Positions 58,601-64,000 of a stretch of 64,000 bases of DNA are shown here, piece by piece. Under the pieces are notes generated by a model. That model was not told the origin of the DNA, made no database searches, and saw only the letters and a list, made by a program, of their open reading frames with translations. Source of the stretch: Telopea speciosissima (lineage: Eukaryota; Streptophyta; Magnoliopsida; Proteales; Proteaceae); contig NC_057918.1 of NCBI RefSeq assembly GCF_018873765.1, positions 67,374,871 to 67,438,870 of the forward strand, written 5' to 3'. Position 1 is the first letter of the stretch. Each line of letters starts with the position of its first letter. The translations under genes were made by a program, and so were the position numbers.

Positions 58601-61176
58601 CCGTGCTCATCTCCGCGCTGTCAGGGACACCCCTAGGAACAGGCACATTGCAGTCTACTGGGGCCTTGATCTGGCCTCTATTTTTCTTACCACCTCTGCG
58701 TAGGTTGGCTGTTGTCTCTCCCCCTCCCCCCTTTCTCCCTTGTATATTCTTTCTCTCCCTGCCCCCCACCCTGGGGTATGGTAATACATATTTACTCACC
58801 CAAAAAAAATTATCATTAGACCTCTGTGGCTGTTAATTTCTAAGTTTAATCCTTTCCCATTCCAGATTGCAATCAAGCTCATTGGATTATTACAACTATT
58901 GCCTATTGTAAAGTTGCCTTTGGTTTTTTTTTGATGGATGAACATATTAGAACTTTCACAGAAAGGAGAACTATTGCCTGTCATTTTGGATGCTCCTACT
59001 TTAGGTGTTCACTTGGATGCAGTTGCATTGGAGTGGTTGGATCAATGTCATCCCATATGGAGGCCTAGGCGCAAGCTTGGGAGGCCTATAAAGTGCCAGT
59101 GGCAGTTCTATAGGCTGAAAACAAGCATTGGCCTTTTATTTTCTTGGGTTTTATTGAAATGGGCTTAATTTATAATCCCATAAAGTGGGGGTAAAGTAAG
59201 TACACGAAATTAGTAATTAAGTGTTTGAGTTAGTTAGGATGTATGGAGCTAAATGTTGGGCAGTAAAGAAACATCATATAGATAAACTTAGTGTAGCTGA
59301 GATGAGGATGTTGAGATAGATGAGTGGTAAAAGTAGAGAGGAGAAAATAAGGAATGGTCATATTAGAGCTGATTTAGGAGTAGCTCCGATACATGATAAA
59401 TTGCAAGGATGTCGTTTGAGGTGGCATGGACATGTGCAATGAAGGCCTTTAGATGCTCTAGTACAGAGCAGTGATTTGATTTAGATTGAAGAAGCTAAAA
59501 GAGCCAAAGGTAGACCTAAAATGATTCTAGGAGAAGTGGTGAGGAAAGACATGCACAGCTTAGGCCTTGTTATGAGTATGGCTTTGAATAGTGCTGATTG
59601 GAGGGAAAGGATCCATGTAGCCGACCCCATTTAGTTGGGATAATGCTGCATTGAGTTGAGTTGAGTTGTTTGAGTTAGTTAGGATGCTTAATAGATTTTA
59701 AGTTCTGTTTTGGGTCTATTTACATTAAGTCAATATAAAAGAGTGTTTAGGAATCCTTTTATGAGTCAATTTAAGAATTTTAGATGGTTTTTGTATATGT
59801 AATACACCCCCATCAATTGGAGATGATTTGAAATTTAAGTTTTGTTAAGAGTTTTGGAGCTGTTGAGCTTGGCATACGAGATTGGTATGCCAAGTCTGAT
59901 TTCTTTTCTTTTCTCTCTTCTTCTCCATTGATTACAAAGTTGGTTTCTGCAATTCTGTTCTTTCTTCATATCACTTATTAGTTCTGATTATGTTTGTAAC
60001 ATAAAATTCTTATCCTTTTCTGGTTTCTTGAATTCTTACTCAAACTAGGAATTTTCTGAAACTTCAAATCTAACCATTGGATTTCAATTCTGCTTCCATA
60101 CTTAGCAATTGGTTTATGATCTGAACCTTCTTACAGTTTCAAAACTCAAACTTGAAACTGATTTCCCGTTTTGCTACCACAAGTCTGATTTCAGTTTAAT
60201 TGATTTTCAAGTTCTGTTTTCTATGTCTGATCTCAGATTTCTGACTATCAGTAGGCTTGTTATTTGGTACTGAAATTAATTTCTAATCTGGTTTGTTTAA
60301 AACTTTAATCGATTCTCAGATTTTGGAAATTTCTTCTTCAAATAGGTATCTTCAGGTCCCAAGGATATGACCATTGGATCAAGCCTGATTTCCTATATTA
60401 TATTCTGCCATCCAATTAGAGCCTTTGACCAGAATTTAGGCTGAACTGATTCCTTGATTTTCTGTTATTAAAATTCTTTTAAAATCTGGTTTCATTCCTT
60501 ACCTGCGATCCTGTCGCAAGCTGATCTCCCATGGGATCTCACTGGTTTGAGATTAACACTGCATTACATCTCATATATGATGCACAGATATAGAGGAATA
60601 CAAAAATATACTTTTTGGATAATATTAAAGAACTTCTTACTAAAACTGTTGGAAAAGTAGTATGAATATCTCAAAAGGAAACCACCTCACTAAAAAAAAG
60701 GTGGTGGGCCAAGTTCTTATAACATTGTTTAAACATTAGAACATTATGCAGAATTTCTTAATTAGTTCCAAATATTTTGTTTTGCAGTTGCACTCTTTGT
60801 CTTTCTTTATATTGGATGAGGCTGATCGAATGGTAGAGAGTGGACATTTTCATGAGTTGCAGTCTATTATTGACATGCTGCCCATGAGTATTGGCTCTGT
60901 TGAAGGACATAACCGAGCTACACAGAACTGTGTGACAGATTCTAACGTCCAGAGAAAGAAAAGACAAACGCTCGTCTTTTCTGCAACTATATCTCTGTCA
61001 GCTGATTTTCGGAAAAAGTTAAAGCATAGATCGCTCAAATCGAAGCATTTCACAAATGATGGTATTAGTTCTATAGAAACTCTTTCTGAGCGAGCAGGGA
61101 TGAGAGCTGATGCTGCTATTATTGATTTGACAAATGCTTCAATTGTGGCAAATAAACTTGAAGAGTCATTTATTGA
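43618..61176 (+). CDS. RH13: DEAD-box RNA helicase, RH13/Mak5/DDX24 type (3' part outside window)
   Basis: Six exons are visible: 43618-43768, 43871-44125, 44431-44618, 44691-44873, 45834-46010 and 60788-61176, encoding 447 residues plus two bases. An N-terminal Lys/Glu-rich nuclear-type tail (residues about 100-135) precedes the first RecA domain. The Q motif is GFKEPTPIQ (178-186), motif I is AAETGSGKT (203-211), Ia is PTRELALQ (252-259), GG is at 280, Ib is TPGR (301-304), II is DEAD (328-331) and III is SAT (383-385). A long charged insert sits between motifs I and Ia, and another sits between II and III, as in the Mak5/DDX24 group, which works in large ribosomal subunit biogenesis. Exon 3 has tandem acceptors CAGCAG. 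Exon 6 ends GA/GTATGT in phase 2. The C-terminal RecA domain is not in the window. Intron 5 is 14,777 bp and filled with transposons. No stop interrupts the exons. Confidence 0.9.
45139..45471 (+). mobile_element. 5'-truncated RTE-type LINE in helicase intron 4
   Basis: The text includes GATGAGGATGTTGAGATG and GGAAAGACATGCATAG words of the RTE C terminus. It contains the GTAGCC(A/G)ACCCCATTTAG...GGGAT tail twice (45328 and 45432) and ends in TTGTTGTTGT. Flanks TACTGTAACTACCTCTG (45122-45138) and TACTATAACTACCTTTG (45472-45488) are a 17-bp duplication with two changes. Confidence 0.8.
46260..46456 (+). repeat. 5' LTR of copia 2
   Basis: This 197-bp LTR has a TATA-like ATTATAAATAC near 46387. 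It lacks 16 bases of a palindrome that is complete in the 3' LTR. Confidence 0.95.
47855..48977. mobile_element. hAT-like element nested in copia 2
   Basis: The 8-bp duplication CCTACTAC is exact (47847-47854 and 48978-48985). The ends CAGGATTTAAGT and, reverse complemented, CAAGGATTTAAGT form a short inverted repeat that begins CA, as hAT elements do. Both subterminal regions are packed with GTATCG/CGATAC words. The middle is AT-rich with no transposase. Length is 1123 bp. Confidence 0.9.
49204..50637. mobile_element. Harbinger-like (Tourist-type) element nested in copia 2
   Basis: The ends GGGCCTCTTTGGTATTACTTTTCATTTTC and, reverse complemented, GGGCCTCTTTGGTATCACTTTTTATTTTC form a 30-bp inverted repeat with the Tourist-style start GGGCCTCTTTGG. 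The flanks are TGA on both sides (49201-49203 and 50638-50640). The superfamily is inferred, since classic Harbinger targets are TTA/TAA. The interior includes a CT-rich leader-like block and short frames, with no transposase. Confidence 0.8.
54165..54377 (+). repeat. 3' LTR of copia 2
   Basis: This 213-bp LTR contains the perfect palindrome AGCCGACTCTATATTAGAGTCGGCT, of which the 5' LTR keeps only one side. Confidence 0.95.
54383..55334 (+). repeat. LTR-like repeat, related to 59020-59920
   Basis: This shares GGGCCTAATTTTCAAGC / GGGCTTAATTTATAATC, TTTTATGAGTCAA, GTAATACA(T/C)CCCCATTAA and GAGATGATTTGAA words with 59160-59840. It has a TATA-like ctatatatatg near 54659. A CT-rich unit (TCTGATTTCTTCTCTTCT...AAGAAGATCGATCTCATC) is duplicated at 54770-54815 and 54855-54930. 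Copia 2 sits at its left edge and L1 near its right edge. Confidence 0.55.
55347..58806 (+). mobile_element. 5'-truncated L1-type LINE in helicase intron 5
   Basis: The 12-bp duplication AAATTATCATTA is exact (55335-55346 and 58807-58818). The element starts inside the endonuclease and ends in a short A-run. It carries endonuclease, reverse transcriptase and the C-terminal zinc-binding region in order on the plus strand. It is more GC-rich (many CTCC words) than its surroundings. Confidence 0.95.
55348..58703 (+). pseudogene. L1 ORF2 remnant (endonuclease, reverse transcriptase, zinc-binding C terminus)
   Basis: The first codons read [20 protein letters not shown], the middle of the APE-type endonuclease. 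A shift and stop near 55450 precede [13 protein letters not shown] and SDHCP (near 55713). The open part 55465-56832 includes the RT motifs [32 protein letters not shown] and [10 protein letters not shown]. The frame is broken at 56830 (TAG where Trp is usual). The catalytic motif is FADD at 57114-57125 in another frame. Further shifts precede the [10 protein letters not shown]...HLFFDCP zinc-binding segment near 58275-58340. It cannot encode an active protein. Confidence 0.93.
58819..60600 (+). repeat. LTR-like repeat region with an RTE insertion
   Basis: Positions 59020-59920 match 54383-54810, and 60050-60560 matches 2440-2960. These two repeats may therefore be consecutive parts of one retroelement end (LTR followed by leader). 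No coding sequence is present. A RTE-type LINE is inserted at 59242-59667. Confidence 0.55.
59242..59667 (+). mobile_element. 5'-truncated RTE-type LINE with exact duplication
   Basis: The 19-bp duplication GTTTGAGTTAGTTAGGATG is exact (59223-59241 and 59668-59686). The insert reads as the RTE C terminus ([33 protein letters not shown]), followed by GTAGCCGACCCCATTTAG and a (TTGAG)n tail. It is a recent-looking but short, non-functional copy. Confidence 0.93.
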
Positions 61177-61598
61177 GTATGTACTCTCTTTTCTATCTTG
61201 TCTTTTTCCTAGGACACTGTTCTTCTAGGGTAGTGTGATGTACCTTGGCAATTTGATCGTGTAGAACCTTGTTATTATTTTATTTTGTTTCATTGAGGGG
61301 AAAAACATACAGGCTAGTTCTTTTTTTTATGTTGGTTAGATCATTGTCAGGTATTATTTATATTATTTCCAATGAATGCTCGTATATTCATGTAGGGTCT
61401 ATGTGGTTACAAGAAGGGAGAAGAGATTAATTTAAAAATAGAGACTCCTGTAATCATAATTTTGTAAAAAAAAAATCTTACAAATATGGTAATTAAACTT
61501 AGAGTGGATCCTTCTTTTCCTATTTAAATCCTAGGATTTTGGTTGAAAAGTGAAGTCAAATCTAAGTACTAGATTAAAGAAGTCTTTTGAATTAGTTA
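61177..61598 (+). other. Start of helicase intron 6
   Basis: This is AT-rich intron sequence after the donor GTATGT at 61177. No further helicase exon was found before the window ends. Confidence 0.7.
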
Positions 61599-64000
61599 TG
61601 TTGAAATAGGCTGCTTACTGCTTACCCGATTGGGGTAAGCAGTCCTAGTTCCACTAGGATTGGTCCTACCTGTCCTAGCTTACTGGGATTAGTCCTAGTC
61701 GAGTTAGGGTGGTTAGTCCCACTTTATTTATGTTTCTTTTTCTTTATTTTTTATTCCTTTTATTGTTTTTCCCCAGCCGAGTCCTAGTTTGGGATTCCTA
61801 GTTGTATTAGGAATTCCTAGTAGGACTAGGACTGAGTTAAGTTTCTATTTTCTGTTGTAATTCTGTTCTTTATATAAACAGGGCCTGAATGATCGATTTA
61901 TTCATTCAAGCATTCTCTACATCTCTCTTTTAACATGGTATCAGAGCTAGTCTCTCAGATCTAGCCTGGTTCCTAGCCCCCCACCCTCCTTCCATTATCA
62001 CTCGATCTCCATCTTCCCCCCCCACTCAACTCTCTTCACTTTTTCTGGTTTTTTCTCCACTTAGGGCAGATCTAATGAGGTGATTTGTAGATGCTGCCCT
62101 AATTTTTCACCTCAACAATTGATGATTTAAGAAGTTCTTTGATCGATAGCTGCTGCCCACACTTCTGCAAATTCTTTTTGGAGTTCTCCCTTATTGAAGA
62201 TCAGATTCTCTTACAATTACAGGCTGGTTTTCTTGGGATCCAACACTGCAGGTTTTTCTGGACAGCTGCTGTCTCTGTTTCTCTTCCTACCATTGAGGCA
62301 TATATCCATATCACTCTCCAGGTTTTTTTGAACAAATATTCAAGACCTGCTGCTTCTCGATCTGGTTTATTTCTCCTCTCTGCGTGGGCAGTTTTGTTGC
62401 ATAGATTTGCATCAACTTTGAAGACAGATTCTGCAATTTTTTTTACGACTTGAAGACCCCTGAATCTCAATCGACTTCTCTTCTAGGGTTTCCTCAAAAC
62501 CCTACCTATCGATTTTTTATTTAGGGCTGGTTCTTGTTGGTACAGAAGGGACTCATCCTTCAGTTTTTATACTGTTTTGTCTGCAATATGGGGGAATCAG
62601 ATGTAACCACGGCCAACTCTGGAGTTGATTCTCAGCCGCGGACAGCATTTCTCCCTTATGCTGCAGCTATTAAACTTGAGGGATCAAATTACCTCATCTG
62701 GGCCAGATCTATCTCCTTGACTGTGGCTGGTAGGGGACTCACTGGCCATCTTACTGGCACCACCACACAACCTACTGAAGAAGGTGCTGCCCGTACTAAA
62801 TGGGCTGCTAATGATGCTATGGTGATGTCCTTTATTACGAATTCTATGACCACTGACCTCTCCAGTCAATATCTACTCCTTGACATCGCTACCCAGATCT
62901 GGACTGCTGTCAAGGGAACTTATGGCCGTTCAGGTAATGATGCTCAGGTGTATGACATCAGGAAGACACTCCAACATACCACTCAGCAGGAGCTGTCTGT
63001 CACTAAATACTATGCTGCCCTTAAGTGTTTATGGCAGCAATTGGATCACTATGCTAGGTTTTCACCTACTACTACTACTGACATCACTGCCTATCATTCC
63101 TATGTTGATTAGTTTCGGGTCTATGATTTCCTGGCTGGCCTCAATGATGATTATGATCCTATCCGGGTACAAGTCCTTGGTCGGATTCCTTTCCCCACCT
63201 CGGAGGAAACTTTTTCTTATGTTCACAGTGAAGAGACAAGAAGGGCTGCCATGATGATTACTCCCAAAGTTGAGAGATCTACATTACTGACTGCTGCCTC
63301 CACTCCCGTTACTTCTTTTGACAGTGTTGGTGCTAGCACTACTAAAGAGCCTGTGAAATGTGAGCATTGTCACAAACCATATCACACGAAGGCTCAGTGT
63401 TGGAAATTACATGGCAAGCCTGCTGATTTTGAGGCCAAACGAGGACGTGCTAAGTCTAAAAGCAAAGCCAATCACACTGAAAGTGTAGCCCCAACTCCTA
63501 CTGCTGACATCGGTTTCTCCCAGGAAGAACTCCAGGCTCTCCGTCGTATGTTGAACACATCCGCTGCTTCTCCTACGTCTGCTGCCAATTCAGGTTCCTT
63601 CTTTGCCCGTACAGGTATTTCTTTTGCTGGTCATTGTGCATCGGTAGTATGGATCATAGACTCCGTTGCTACTGATCACATGACAGGTTCTTCTAGCCTT
63701 TTTGATACATATTCTCCTGCTTCTGGTAAGGATAAAGTCAAAATTGCTGATGGGTCCCTCTCCTCCATCTCAGGGAAAGGATCCATAAGTTATTCTCCTT
63801 CCCTTACCCTGTCATCTGTGTTGCATATTCCCAAATTTACAACTAACCTTCTTTCCATTAGCAGTATCACTAAATCCCTAAATTGTAAAGTGATTTTTTT
63901 TCCAACTCACTGTGTTTTTCAGGAGCTGGACTCGGGGAAGACGATTGGATCGGGTAAAGTGCATGGCGGATTGTACCTGCTTGATGGAGATCCTACACCT
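61599..64000 (+). mobile_element. Ty1/copia retrotransposon 3, 5' part, in helicase intron 6
   Basis: A 337-bp LTR (61599-61935, TGTTGAAATAGG...TTTTAACA) is followed at once by TGGTATCAGAGC (61936-61947). A leader and gag then run to the window edge, and the 3' half is outside. Its gag is clearly related to that of copia 2 although the LTRs are not alike. It has the same orientation as the host gene. A TATA-like TTTATATAAACAG lies near 61870. Confidence 0.93.
62588..64000 (+). pseudogene. Copia 3 gag and protease, near-intact reading frame
   Basis: The start is the ATG at 62588 (MGESDVTTANSGVDSQPR), chosen because the text aligns with copia gag from there. Gag runs through LEGSNYLIWARSI and LKCLWQQLDH. 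A single in-frame TAG lies at 63110, after which the same frame continues ([19 protein letters not shown]). The zinc knuckle CEHCHKPYHTKAQC is complete near 63358. The protease motif reads DSVATDHM near 63660, with Val where active copies have Gly, so the protease is probably dead. The frame is open to the window edge. Confidence 0.88.

Noticed and set aside
55540..58799. Several long minus-strand ORFs over the L1
   Set aside because: They arise from the GC-rich codon bias of the plus-strand L1 coding sequence.

Overview
The window is nuclear DNA of a flowering plant. The evidence is spliced genes with GT-AG introns, plant-type proteins, long AT-rich introns, and a dense load of plant Ty1/copia, L1, RTE, Mutator-like, hAT-like and Harbinger-like elements. 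Several of the transposons are nested inside one another. The species cannot be fixed from sequence alone. Multi-kilobase introns filled with transposons would suit a TE-rich woody plant, but that is only an impression.

Four host genes can be read by joining exons. (1) The 5' part of the spliceosomal SmF gene lies on the minus strand (3637-5711). Its remaining exons must lie left of the window. (2) A complete RIN13-like gene lies on the plus strand (23508-28309, three coding exons, 513 aa). It has acidic SUMO-interaction-like motifs followed by a Cys/His cluster. (3) A complete nine-exon gene lies on the plus strand (30609-35675, 303 aa). It encodes a conserved, probably plastid-targeted membrane protein that I cannot name, and one intron is GC-AG. 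(4) The 5' two thirds of a DEAD-box helicase gene of the RH13/Mak5/DDX24 type lies on the plus strand (43618-61176 and onward). Its fifth intron is 14.8 kb and consists almost wholly of transposons. Its next intron also holds a copia element and runs off the right edge.

Layout: 1-3636 SmF intron 2 with LTR-like repeats; 3637-5711 SmF exons 1-2; 5712-13421 intergenic, with MITEs and a complete 1.9 kb LTR element (8952-10870, TSD AATAA); 13422-21414 a probable three-level nest (TIR element, then copia 14408-21361 with TSD ATTAT, then Mutator-like 17763-19251 with TSD TTCAAATTA); 21415-23507 intergenic with MITEs; 23508-28309 RIN13-like gene; 28310-30608 intergenic with a Mutator-like remnant; 30609-35675 plastid-protein gene; 35676-43617 intergenic, with a hAT-like element containing a Mutator-like element (36629-38595) and a 2.6 kb TIR element (40853-43431) that ends only 186 bp before the helicase start codon; 43618-61176 helicase exons 1-6; 61599-64000 the start of another copia element.

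The genes do not form a pathway. SmF (pre-mRNA splicing) and the helicase (inferred ribosome biogenesis) are housekeeping genes. The RIN13-like gene is linked by family to defence signalling. The strongest observations are the all-sense transposon content of the helicase introns, the transposon next to its start codon, the tandem SIM-like motifs in the RIN13-like protein, and several transposon nests whose target-site duplications are exact or nearly so.
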